Shown here: positions 1 to 6,280 of the stretch, one piece after another
Position numbering within the stretch: position 1 is the stretch's first letter
Layout of the letters: each line of letters opens with the position of its first letter
Assembly (NCBI GenBank): GCA_021803845.1
Contig: JAJZLA010000053.1
Span: forward strand, 1 to 8,282
Length of the DNA: 8,282 nucleotides
Source: a bacterium
GTDB lineage: Bacteria > SZUA-79 > Acidulodesulfobacterales > Acidulodesulfobacteraceae
Direction: 5' to 3'
The notes under the pieces: model-generated
What the model saw: only the letters and a program-made list of their open reading frames with translations
Told to the model about the DNA's origin: nothing
Database searches by the model: none
Translations under genes and position numbers: made by a program

Positions 1-576
1 ATAAAAAAATTAAAGCCTAAAAAATTTAAAAATATTATTTTAGAAGCTTTTAAAAATAGCCCTTTGCTTAAAGCTATTAATTTTTTATTTAAAAATTCAA
101 AAGATGAAAAACAATTAGCTGACCAGGGATTATATCCAAATATTATTTTTCATGTAAAATACGGCTATAGATACGATATACAACCTGCCTTAGGAGGCTC
201 GATAGGCCTTCAAATTCCGCTATATTTTAATCAGAGACAGTTTCCTGAAATCGACAAAGCGAAAAAAAATATGATTTCTACAATGTTTGCAAGAAGTTGG
301 GAGTATAGCGGGGTGTCAAGAAAAATTTCGACATATTTAACAAAAATTAAAAAATATTATAAACTTTATGAAACCGAAAAGAAGATTTATCTTCCCGAAT
401 CGTCCCTTCTTTTGAAATTATATATAAACAGATATATATTCGGAAAAACCTCCGCTTTTGAACTTCTTAATTCGTTTAAAAAAATGGTCAAAGCGGAATT
501 GCTGTCAAATAGCTATAAATTGAATTTCTTAATAAACAAAAGCGATTTAACGGCATCGTTAGGCAAAATAAATTAA
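1..576 (+). CDS. Outer-membrane efflux protein (OEP/TolC family), C-terminal part
   Basis: The frame is open from base 1 to the TAA at 574-576, so the gene begins outside the window; a TTG at base 64 is only an internal codon. The visible 191 codons resemble the second half of an OEP (TolC/CusC-type) protein. They start with a helix containing SPLLKAINF. A stretch around YPNIIFHVKYGYRY follows, like the strand entry after the OEP helix (compare LLPDISVNAG in the other family member here). Then come GLQIPLYFNQRQ and a long Lys- and Leu-rich helical tail. Family members form a trimeric outer-membrane channel for tripartite efflux. The CusB-like adaptor starts 17 bases after the stop, so the two are probably co-transcribed. 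The sequence is more AT-rich and Lys-rich than the other efflux operon in the window, so it is an older or different paralog. Substrate is unknown; metal efflux is inferred from the adaptor. Confidence 0.72.
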   Translation: MKKLKPKKFKNIILEAFKNSPLLKAINFLFKNSKDEKQLADQGLYPNIIFHVKYGYRYDIQPALGGSIGLQIPLYFNQRQFPEIDKAKKNMISTMFARSWEYSGVSRKISTYLTKIKKYYKLYETEKKIYLPESSLLLKLYINRYIFGKTSAFELLNSFKKMVKAELLSNSYKLNFLINKSDLTASLGKIN

Positions 577-593
577 AAAATTGAAATTATAAT

Positions 594-1811
594 ATGTTTA
601 AAATAAAAAAAATTTTCAACGGCGTTAAAACGACGGCTGCTAAAAATAAATTAATTATTTCTGCGGTTTTAGTAGCAATACCGGTGATACTTTTTATTGC
701 TTATAGATTCTTTATAATGCCGGTTATTTACTATAATAAAAAATTATACAATTTTTATAATTATAATATCGGTATTGGGAAAAGTAGCAAAATTCATCTA
801 TTAAAACTTGATAATATAAAAAAAATAAAGCCGTATTTTAGAACCATAAAAGAAATTAAAGTGTTTCCTACAATACGGGCAAGCGGCAGAACTACATTTG
901 CATCTCCTCTTGTAAGAATTATTTCATTAAAATTCGGCGGCTATATATCTAAAATATATGCCGACAAAGCTGGAATTAAAGTTCATAAGGGAATGCCCCT
1001 GTTTTTGCTTTATAGTCCGTCTTTAATCGATGCCGAAAACGATTATGTTCTTGATTATAAAAATTATCTAAGGCTTAAAAATACTTCTTTTAAATCGCAG
1101 GCAGAAACAATTTATTTATCCGCCGAAAAAAAACTTTTATTCTGGGGAATAAATAAATATCAGCTTAAAAAAATAGAAAAAGATAATAAAATTATAAAAC
1201 AAATTCCTATATATTCACCTATAAACGGAATTGTAGTCAAAAAATTAATTTCTGACGGCGGTTACGTTAAGCCAAGCGCAAGACTTTACGAGTTGGCCGA
1301 TATATCAAAATTATGGATGAAAATATTTATAAACGTTCGAGATTTAAAATTTATTCATATTGGAAAGCGTGTTTCGTTAAGATTTACATATTATGGAAAT
1401 ACGATTTTTCACGGTATAATTTCATACATTTATCCATATACTTTTAAAAAAGGGAAATTTATTAAGGCTAGAATATCTATAGATAATAAAAAGGATATCT
1501 TGAAAATTAATTCATACGGAAATGTATATATAAAAATGCCTTATAGCAAACGTTTGGTTGTTCCGATATCCGCGGTAGCGCATATCGACCATAAAGACAT
1601 TGTCCTTATTTATAATAAAAATAAAAACGTTTTTCAGGCTAAAAGTATTATCGTCGGAACAAGATACGGAAGCTATTATTCCGTTATAGAGGGGCTGAAA
1701 TCTAATGAAACGGTCGTTGACCTGAAAAATTTAAACAAGGTAAGCGTTAATAAAGCCGAAAAAATATATCATTATCTTATTTTATCTTCCGTGAAAATAA
1801 AATCTTTATAA
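594..1811 (+). CDS. RND efflux periplasmic adaptor, CusB/HlyD-like
   Basis: A 405-residue membrane-fusion protein that would link an inner-membrane RND pump to the outer-membrane channel encoded just upstream. One hydrophobic anchor lies at about residues 19-43. The first lipoyl-like half is near residues 115-144, with GGYISKIYADKAG and KGMPLFLLYSPSL, the pattern that precedes the helical hairpin in CusB-type heavy-metal adaptors. The second half lies near 207-241 (YSPINGIVV, then GGYVKPSARLYELADIS and LWM). A beta-barrel follows, and a membrane-proximal domain near 310-378 contains LVVPISAVAH and a VIEGLKSNETVV-type segment. The start codon follows the previous stop by 17 bases with no strong Shine-Dalgarno sequence, so translation may be coupled. 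No RND pump gene follows: the next gene is convergent, so the pump must be upstream or elsewhere. Heavy-metal efflux is the likely role from the family; the metal cannot be told. CusB-like methionine clusters are not evident. Confidence 0.82.
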   Translation: MFKIKKIFNGVKTTAAKNKLIISAVLVAIPVILFIAYRFFIMPVIYYNKKLYNFYNYNIGIGKSSKIHLLKLDNIKKIKPYFRTIKEIKVFPTIRASGRTTFASPLVRIISLKFGGYISKIYADKAGIKVHKGMPLFLLYSPSLIDAENDYVLDYKNYLRLKNTSFKSQAETIYLSAEKKLLFWGINKYQLKKIEKDNKIIKQIPIYSPINGIVVKKLISDGGYVKPSARLYELADISKLWMKIFINVRDLKFIHIGKRVSLRFTYYGNTIFHGIISYIYPYTFKKGKFIKARISIDNKKDILKINSYGNVYIKMPYSKRLVVPISAVAHIDHKDIVLIYNKNKNVFQAKSIIVGTRYGSYYSVIEGLKSNETVVDLKNLNKVSVNKAEKIYHYLILSSVKIKSL

Positions 1812-1850
1812 ACAAACCGCATAGTAATTATTTTGTTTTTTTACTCCATA

Positions 1851-1911
1851 TTACGCGGAAACGACTTATCTTTGGAAATATTTAAATTTATTTATCGTCG
1901 TTTCCGCGTAA
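1851..1911. terminator. Long inverted repeat between convergent genes, possible bidirectional terminator
   Basis: Bases 1851-1865 (TTACGCGGAAACGAC) are perfectly complementary to 1897-1911, giving a 15-bp stem with a 31-base loop. It lies between the end of the adaptor gene (+) and the end of the secreted-protein gene (-), where a shared terminator would be expected. There is no clean U-tract directly after the stem on either strand, so a classical intrinsic terminator is not proven. Confidence 0.4.
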
Positions 1912-2002
1912 ACTAATGCAAATTCACTCTATTTATGCAGAAAATAAATTTTCTTTTGGCAAAATTAAGCGATAAACTTTAATATAACTATTTATATTAT
2001 AA

Positions 2003-2527
2003 TTATATAAAAGATAGTCCGTTAATTTTATTGTTTTTAATTACCGTTTTAATATATATAAATCTTCCGCTTTTTAATAATAATTTCCAAACATAAAATT
2101 TGACGCCTGATAGTTTTAACGCAGTCATATATTGAATATTATAACCGTTTTTTAATTTCAATTTATTATTTAAAGAGTTTGAAACTTTATCGAAATTAGT
2201 TTTAGTTATATTTTTTTTCAACGATGATGACGTAGTTTTAATAAATTTAGTGTAATTTTTTTTTGCCAAAGCATTGACAGCTTTTGATACCACTTTTTTT
2301 ACTGTCTTAATATGGGCTGGACTTACATGTAGTTTCACCGGCTTATTTGCATAATAGTTATTTGAATGCATAGTTGGACGTGCCGCAGGGGCATCGTATT
2401 GGTTTGAAGAATTGTTGCTAGAAGCAGGCACATTAGATTGCTCCTGTGAATTTAACATAGCATTGGCATTTACTCCGCCAAATGCAAAAAACGACATCAA
2501 TGCAATTAAATAAATAAATAGTTTCAC
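2003..2527 (-). CDS. Small secreted protein, DUF3887/NTF2-like C-terminal domain possible
   Basis: A 174-residue protein with a clear Sec signal peptide (residues 1-23, cleavage expected after ANA). A low-complexity Ser/Asn/Pro linker follows (about 24-65), then a basic domain of about 110 residues. The C-terminal pattern (a helix with FDKVSNSLNNKL, then strands MTALKLSGVKFYVWKLLL and IKTVIKNNKINGLSFI) resembles small NTF2-like/DUF3887 proteins that are exported; this is a fold-level guess. The start is a GTG at 2527-2525, chosen because GGGGAGG sits just upstream at the right distance and because the signal peptide begins there. There is no cysteine. It stands alone, convergent to the CusB-like gene and downstream of the duplicated cassette. 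Function unknown. Confidence 0.7.
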   Translation of the reverse strand: MKLFIYLIALMSFFAFGGVNANAMLNSQEQSNVPASSNNSSNQYDAPAARPTMHSNNYYANKPVKLHVSPAHIKTVKKVVSKAVNALAKKNYTKFIKTTSSSLKKNITKTNFDKVSNSLNNKLKLKNGYNIQYMTALKLSGVKFYVWKLLLKSGRFIYIKTVIKNNKINGLSFI

Positions 2528-2854
2528 TTTAACCTCCCCTTTTAAATTAATTTGATTTAAGTTTATTTAATCTTAGCATATACATACCCCGTAAAGATAT
2601 GCATGCGATAATATATAATAATATAAATAAGATTATTATTTTAGAAATTATTATTATATTATATAGATGTTTAATCCGAATAAAACAATGTACGCGGAAA
2701 TTACATTTAATTTTAGTAAATGTAATTTTTAAAAGATTGATGAATGATTAAAATAAAAATATAATACTTTACGAACAGTAAATAAAATTAATTATTCATT
2801 ACAGGTTATCATAAAAATTATACAATGTCAAATGAAGGGCAACACTGTGGAAAT
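2528..2854. other. AT-rich non-coding stretch with one hairpin
   Basis: No convincing gene is visible on either strand. It carries the leader of the 2003-2527 gene at its left end. In the middle is a perfect AT-rich hairpin: 2698-2709 pairs with 2717-2728 (12 bp, 7-base loop), followed by T residues on the + strand. The ten bases TACGCGGAAA at 2691-2700, just before that hairpin, also occur at 1852-1861 in the inverted repeat downstream of the CusB-like gene. The right end is the left border of the 870-base repeat. Confidence 0.5.
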
Positions 2855-2914
2855 AGTCTTATACTTGTTCACGCGCACTTAAGGCTAATTTATCCTAAAA
2901 TTTTTTAAACAATC

Positions 2915-2957
2915 CACCCGCCTTCCTTATTCGTTATCAGGCTGACGAAGGCGGGTG
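2915..2957 (-). terminator. GC-rich hairpin downstream of Cys-peptide gene, copy 1
   Basis: CACCCGCCTTC at 2915-2925 pairs perfectly with 2947-2957 (11 bp, 21-base loop). It starts about 22 bases after the stop of the peptide gene on the minus strand and is followed there by GGATTGTTT and an A/T-rich run. That is compatible with an intrinsic terminator for the cassette, although the U-tract is interrupted. Confidence 0.5.
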
Positions 2958-2979
2958 AGTAAAATAGCGTCGACCGCGC

Positions 2980-3099
2980 TTATTTGCAGGATTTGCAGGA
3001 ATAGCACGAATCCTTCATTCCATAACCTTCCATGATTGAACTATAAAATTCTTCAGCGGGAATTTCATGAAATAATGGGACATTATAAGTCTTTTTCAT
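2980..3099 (-). CDS. 39-residue CxxCxxC peptide, copy 1
   Basis: A complete small gene. ATG at 3099-3097 is preceded by a perfect Shine-Dalgarno AAGGAGGTGA (3105-3114) at a 5-base spacing, and the stop is TAA at 2980-2982. The peptide begins MKKTYNVPLFHEIPAEEF, has a middle segment with YGMKD, and ends SCYSCKSCK, so cysteines sit at 32, 35 and 38 (CxxCxxC). There is no signal peptide or membrane segment. The gene lies about 100 bases behind the secreted DsrE-like gene on the same strand and probably shares its transcript. A diverged paralog at 6273-6392 has the same length, 18 of 39 residues identical, and UGA in place of Cys35. The short acidic N-terminal part with a Cys-rich tail resembles RiPP-type precursors or a metal/sulfur-binding peptide. 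No maturation enzyme is in the window, so function is open. The strong SD and the paralog make it a real gene. Confidence 0.85.
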   Translation of the reverse strand: MKKTYNVPLFHEIPAEEFYSSIMEGYGMKDSCYSCKSCK

Positions 3100-3143
3100 A
3101 GATTTCACCTCCTTATTTTATTGACATGCAAAAATTATTCTCC

Positions 3144-3182
3144 AAGCCGATTTGAAGCGGCTTATAAAGGCATGAGATGCCT
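3144..3182 (-). promoter_or_regulatory. Two tandem hairpins between DsrE-like and peptide genes, copy 1
   Basis: Just after the stop of the DsrE-like gene the minus-strand transcript can form AGGCAT-CTC-ATGCCT (3168-3182). It can then form AAGCCG-8 bases-CGGCTT (3144-3163). Both stems are 6 bp and perfect. Neither is followed by a clear U-tract, so they may be RNA-processing or stability elements that set the ratio of the two products; this is inference. Confidence 0.45.
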
Positions 3183-3199
3183 CTCCTCGTCTTCCAGTT

Positions 3200-3670
3200 T
3201 TACATTGCGATTAGATAAGTATAACCTTCATTTATTTTTTTAAAAATCTGCAATGTTCCGCTAGGAATTATTTTTATAAAATGCGGCATATTTTTGCGAT
3301 TCACGCCGTTTAACATCAAAGCGTTGCCGCTGACCCTGAAGCTTACGCCTTTACTTCTAAGCATATTAAGTAAACGATTGTATTTCTTATGCGAAACGGT
3401 TAAGAACTTTACGACGGGTCCGTAAAAAACTACCTGTATGGAATATTTTTTGCCTTCCGAATTAAGGTACTTTATTGCATGTTCCGCATTCAGCATGGAA
3501 ATTCCTAACTGTTGTCCCGGCATATTGACGCCGGCAACTATTTTCACGGGTTTATTATAGTTTTTAAAAAATCCGCCGTAGTTATAATTTTGCATAGCAA
3601 ACGCGGAAACCGAGCTAAAACCTAAAATAAGAATCGAAGCGGCTATTAAAAATAACCTAATCTTAAACAT
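3200..3670 (-). CDS. Secreted DsrE/DsrF-like protein without cysteine, copy 1
   Basis: A 156-residue protein with a Sec signal peptide (about residues 1-25, ending SAFA). The rest fits the DsrE/DsrF-like small fold. The first strand is KPVKIVAGVN (about 40-49), followed by a helix around NAEHAIKYLN and a strand IQVVFYGPVVKFL (about 78-90). Then come a helix with NRLLNMLRSKGV, the segment FRVSGNALML (about 111-120), and a C-terminal IPSGTLQIFKKINEGYTYL. In catalytic DsrE-family proteins the segment after the GV strand carries a sulfur-carrying Cys; here Ser114 is in that position and the whole protein has no Cys, so it cannot act as a persulfide carrier by itself. Start ATG at 3670 is supported by GGGGG about 9 bases upstream. 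Copy 1 lies directly downstream of the truncated adaptor gene, so it may be read from the efflux operon. The Cys-peptide gene follows on the same strand. Confidence 0.75.
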   Translation of the reverse strand: MFKIRLFLIAASILILGFSSVSAFAMQNYNYGGFFKNYNKPVKIVAGVNMPGQQLGISMLNAEHAIKYLNSEGKKYSIQVVFYGPVVKFLTVSHKKYNRLLNMLRSKGVSFRVSGNALMLNGVNRKNMPHFIKIIPSGTLQIFKKINEGYTYLIAM

Positions 3671-3714
3671 AAGCGTAATCCCCCTTTTAATTATTTATTA
3701 ATTGTATTGTCTGT

Positions 3715-4039
3715 TTATAACCATACCGAAGCCTGCGCCGAAATAATTTTTGCGTATAAGCCGGGACTTACGACCCTTGCGATAACCGTTCCGGCGGTTA
3801 CGGATTTTGGGAAAGGAAAGGATTCTATCAGCCTTCCCGTAAAAGGAGCCGTAAAAACCTGTCTGCCGTTGCTGTGAACCTTTCCGGGCGAGGTAATATT
3901 TTTTACCGCAAGCGTTTTTTTTTGCATAGGCGACTTTTACCGGCATTGCGGAACCGGCAAAAGCTAAGGGCATGCCGATGCTGTAAACGATACACAAGGT
4001 TAAAATTGAAATTGAAATAAACACGGTTGTTCTTTTCAT
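3715..4039 (-). pseudogene. RND efflux adaptor, frameshifted and truncated
   Basis: ATG at 4039-4037 overlaps the stop of the outer-membrane factor gene (ATGA) and has GGAG upstream. The reading frame begins with a signal peptide (to about residue 28, LAFAG), then changes frame at an A9 run (T9 on the + strand, 3915-3923). The annotated frame continues as nonsense-like basic sequence to a stop at 3698-3700. With A8 the frame would run on as AKKTLAVKNITSPGKV, then FTAPFTGRLIESF, GTVIARVVSPGLYAKIISAQAS. That is the typical first lipoyl half of an RND adaptor up to the start of the helical hairpin. This restored frame ends at TAA 3715-3717 because the 870-base repeat begins at 3724. The remaining two thirds of an adaptor are missing from the window. 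As assembled, the product cannot bridge pump and channel. The A9 run could be a true mutation, a slippage site or a sequencing error; the truncation is independent of it. Confidence 0.8.
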
Positions 4040-5484
4040 AGTTTTCCGTCTCCAGAGGGGATTATTCCCATATCTATATCTAACTGAGAAATTGCCAGAT
4101 AAAACTCGTTTACTGCTTTAGCAAGTTCTATGCGCGATTTTATCCAGTTATTCTGGACTTCCTGTAATTCAAGAGCGTTAAAGGCTCCTGCTAAGTAACC
4201 TTCTTTTGTCATTTTAAAAACTTCCCCAGATTTTTTGACTAAAATTTTTGCTCCATAAATTTTCTTTTTTGAGGCTGCCGCTCTGCCGTAATCAATTGCC
4301 AGCCTTTTTTTTACGGATAATTTAACAGCGGATTTTGCGGATTTTAGCGCCATAAGCCTTTCACTTGCCGCATCAATAGAACCTTTATGAAGTCCAAAAT
4401 TATAAATAGGGATGTTCAGCATAACAAAAAACTGCCACCCCAGATTCGGGGCATCGAAGGAATTTACGGTGTCCTCTCCGTATGCGGCGCCGCCATGAAT
4501 ACTCGGAAGTCTTCCTGCTTTATTTATTGAAACGAATGCCTTTGCAGATTTAATTTCAGCGCGTACTATTTTAATCAGCGGCTGTTTTTTTACAGCTTTC
4601 GAAATCAGCCTGTTTAAAGGAGGAATCCGGTAATTGAAACCGGCGGAGTCCTGAACGGGTATGAGCAAAGAAAGTTTTGCGGGATGAACATCGCCGTAAA
4701 ATATCTCCATTAAGAACACTCGTTCAAACGATTTTAATTTGGATTCCAAAATTTCTAAATTAGTTTGAAGGTTAGCCGTCATAAGCTCTGCTTGGACGGT
4801 GTCGAAACGCGGAAGACTGCCGGCTTTGTATCCTATTTTTGCGGCAGTTAAAATTTTTTTAGCGCTGTCTAATGCCTTTCGTTCTGTTTTTATTTCATCT
4901 TTTAACAGAATAAGTCCATAAAAATACTGCGTTATACGGGCTGCCGTGAAAAGACGCGCCAAGCTAAGCCTGTATTCGGCAACTTTAAGATTATCTCCCG
5001 CAAGCGAAATTTCGCCGTAGATTTTCGGGTCGAATATGGGAACGGTTAAACCTATCTGTCCGATTAGCTCCCTCATACCGTTGGCGGAAGCAAATACGGG
5101 ATATCCGTTTTTCGTCCTTGTCCATATTCCTCCGGCGTTAACGGAAATATCGGGGAGCAAACCGGCGTAAGCCGCTTTTTTTAAGTCCATTTTTTCAGAT
5201 ATTATATGCTCGGCTTCCAAAATATTCCCCTGATTCGTCAGAGCCCTTTTAATAGCCGATGCCAAAGATATTTTAATTCTGCTCGGCGCGGAAGGCAAGT
5301 TTCTACCTGCTGCGGTTAAATAGATGCCGGCAGGCGGACTTGCGGCGCCTGCGGCATACGCCGTTTTGACGATATTTAAGGCGGATAATAAATAGTTAAA
5401 TGAACAGCCTGCGATAATTAAAAATAAAAATAAAAAAACCGAATTTATATAAGTTTTTATAGCCATGCCGCTATTTTTTCTCAT
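4036..5484 (-). CDS. Outer-membrane efflux factor (OEP/TolC family), likely lipoprotein
   Basis: A 482-residue protein; its trimer should form the outer-membrane channel of a tripartite efflux pump. I start it at ATG 5484-5482, which overlaps the stop of the DUF167 gene (TGATG), rather than at the TTG one codon upstream. The N-terminus has a hydrophobic segment ending in a lipobox, LIIAGC (Cys27). A second possible signal-peptidase site (AYA/AG, about residue 45) makes the lipid anchor uncertain. Two OEP repeats are visible. The first has SAIKRALTNQGNILEAEHII and LLPDISVNAGG with long helices around residues 75-250. The second has LISKAVKKQPLIKIVRAEI and GRLPSIHGGAAYG, followed by FFVMLNIPIYNFG and a final helix ending ELAKAVNEFYLAISQLDID. 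Its partner adaptor overlaps by four bases downstream but is broken, so the system may depend on another adaptor such as 594-1811, or be decaying. Confidence 0.87.
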   Translation of the reverse strand: MRKNSGMAIKTYINSVFLFLFLIIAGCSFNYLLSALNIVKTAYAAGAASPPAGIYLTAAGRNLPSAPSRIKISLASAIKRALTNQGNILEAEHIISEKMDLKKAAYAGLLPDISVNAGGIWTRTKNGYPVFASANGMRELIGQIGLTVPIFDPKIYGEISLAGDNLKVAEYRLSLARLFTAARITQYFYGLILLKDEIKTERKALDSAKKILTAAKIGYKAGSLPRFDTVQAELMTANLQTNLEILESKLKSFERVFLMEIFYGDVHPAKLSLLIPVQDSAGFNYRIPPLNRLISKAVKKQPLIKIVRAEIKSAKAFVSINKAGRLPSIHGGAAYGEDTVNSFDAPNLGWQFFVMLNIPIYNFGLHKGSIDAASERLMALKSAKSAVKLSVKKRLAIDYGRAAASKKKIYGAKILVKKSGEVFKMTKEGYLAGAFNALELQEVQNNWIKSRIELAKAVNEFYLAISQLDIDMGIIPSGDGKL

Positions 5485-5711
5485 CAATCGTTTATTGCAA
5501 CTATTTTATTTTTAGATTTTAAACCTGTTTTTATGGTAATTTTGTTTTTAGGCGTGTCGTAAATTTCGGCGATTTTTCTTATGACCGCTTCGTTTGCTTT
5601 ATTTTCTACCGGACGTTCCTTTATTGAAATTTTCAGCGTTCCGTCGTCTAATATTTCATAGCCTTCGATTTTTGAACCCGTTTTTACCGCAACCGAAATT
5701 TTTTTTTGCAT
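5484..5711 (-). CDS. DUF167/YggU family protein
   Basis: A 75-residue protein matching the small DUF167 (YggU/C15orf40) family. It starts with KISVAVKTGSKIEGYEILDDG and has the family signature IKERPVENKANEAVI near residues 30-45. The end includes the KNKITIKTGLKSKNKIVAI strand-loop-strand. Family members are small alpha/beta proteins of unknown biochemical role, often encoded near membrane or cell-division genes. The ATG at 5711 has no clear Shine-Dalgarno sequence. The gene is first of the minus-strand efflux operon and its TGA stop overlaps the ATG of the outer-membrane factor gene by one base. A TATAAT-like box on the minus strand lies in the AT-rich region upstream, but no good -35 partner is seen. 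Confidence 0.9.
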   Translation of the reverse strand: MQKKISVAVKTGSKIEGYEILDDGTLKISIKERPVENKANEAVIRKIAEIYDTPKNKITIKTGLKSKNKIVAIND

Positions 5712-6189
5712 AAAAATTTAATGAAAGATATAGTAATGTATTATTATATAAAATGCGGCTTCATTATACAACTTTAATCCTTCAATAGAAAATATTTAGA
5801 TGTTTCTTTTATATGTAAATACTGGATTACCGCTTCGCTCTCGTGCCTTACGGCATCTTCTGTACGCAAGGGCGGCTTGCGCGCCCTTTAACGCGTGCCT
5901 TCGATATGTGAAGTTCCTTTAGAACTTTCCCGCTTTCGCGGGAATGACTTCGAGGAAATTTATAATTTCAACCGTTAGGTGCCCCAACCCGCTTCAGCGG
6001 GAATCCGGAAAATTAAATTATATAATAATTCTCCTCAGGAGGATTAAGGCGCAAATAGGCAGGGAGGAGAGCGTTAGATAGGTACGAACATAATCCCTCC
6101 TTATCGCTATTGGTTGCTTTTTTATACCGGTAAGTATGTTCGTATCATGTGCCAAATTGTTAAAAATTGATACGAATTGATTTTGTTAA
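5712..6189. repeat. Non-coding intergenic mosaic rich in palindromes (REP-like)
   Basis: No gene is supported here. It carries several compact hairpins and is visibly more GC-rich than the flanking AT-rich DNA. One is TTCCCGC-TTTC-GCGGGAA (5927-5944) and another CCCGC-TTCA-GCGGG (5988-6001), both of the type found in REP-like dispersed repeats. AAGTTC-5-GAACTT lies at 5911-5927. Two overlapping, mutually exclusive stems are CGCAAG/CTTGCG (5865-5881) and AAGGGCG/CGCCCTT (5868-5888). TACGAACATA at 6083-6092 pairs with 6135-6144. I see no transposase. It separates the efflux operon from the second peptide cassette. Confidence 0.55.
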
Positions 6190-6248
6190 GACGCCTTATC
6201 CTTTATTTTATTTCCCGGCAATTTTGTCGGCATAAAGGATAAGGCGTC
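6190..6248 (-). terminator. 16-bp stem hairpin downstream of the UGA-containing peptide gene
   Basis: Bases 6190-6205 (GACGCCTTATCCTTTA) are perfectly complementary to 6233-6248, with a 27-base loop. On the minus strand it begins 24 bases after the TAA of the peptide gene, mirroring the hairpin placed behind the other peptide copies. It is followed by TTAACAAAATC, so the U-tract is weak. It is probably the cassette terminator or a 3' stability element. Confidence 0.5.
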
Positions 6249-6249
6249 A

Positions 6250-6280
6250 GTTTTGTATGCGCAAACTGCGCATTAAAAAC
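6250..6280 (-). promoter_or_regulatory. Candidate bacterial SECIS hairpin
   Basis: On the minus strand, 21 bases after the in-frame UGA (6288-6290), there is a 3-base apical loop GTT (6266-6264). It is closed by a perfect 7-bp stem ATGCGCA/TGCGCAT (6273-6267 with 6263-6257). A 2x2 internal loop separates this from a lower 5-bp stem GTTTT/AAAAC (6280-6276 with 6254-6250). Bacterial SECIS elements lie right after UGA, with a short upper stem, a small apical loop with G in the first two positions, and UGA-to-loop spacing of roughly 16-37 bases. All of these are met. No U-tract follows, so it does not look like a terminator. Confidence 0.6.

Larger units (their letters stand above)
2855..3724 (-). 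repeat. 870-base direct repeat, copy 1 (DsrE-like gene plus Cys-peptide gene)
   Basis: This block reads identically, base for base by eye, to 7171-8040, at a constant offset of 4316 and in the same orientation. Identity starts at AGTCTTATAC and ends at TTATAACCAT; the flanking bases differ on both sides. It contains two complete genes (3200-3670 and 2980-3099) plus a downstream hairpin. No transposase, terminal inverted repeats or target-site duplication are visible. Copy 1 ends inside the efflux adaptor gene on its right side and cuts that gene off, which suggests this copy is the newcomer. The identity of non-coding parts implies a very recent duplication or gene conversion, or an assembly error. 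Confidence 0.93.

Noticed and set aside
64..576. Complete gene starting at TTG 64
   Set aside because: The frame is open to base 1 with OEP-like residues before it, so it is a 5'-truncated gene and TTG 64 is internal.
2855..3724. Insertion sequence or MITE
   Set aside because: The 870-base unit has ordinary genes, no transposase, no convincing terminal inverted repeats and no target-site duplication at either copy.
6090..6110. Minus-strand mini-ORF after AAGGAGGG (MFVPI then stop)
   Set aside because: Only five codons and overlapping one arm of an inverted repeat; the SD match is probably chance.
5838..6250. CRISPR array
   Set aside because: The palindromes differ in sequence and spacing; there are no regular direct repeats with spacers.
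6250..6280. The hairpin after UGA as an intrinsic terminator
   Set aside because: It overlaps the codons after UGA and is followed by ACAAAACTGACG on the transcript, not by a U-tract; a separate 16-bp hairpin lies downstream.
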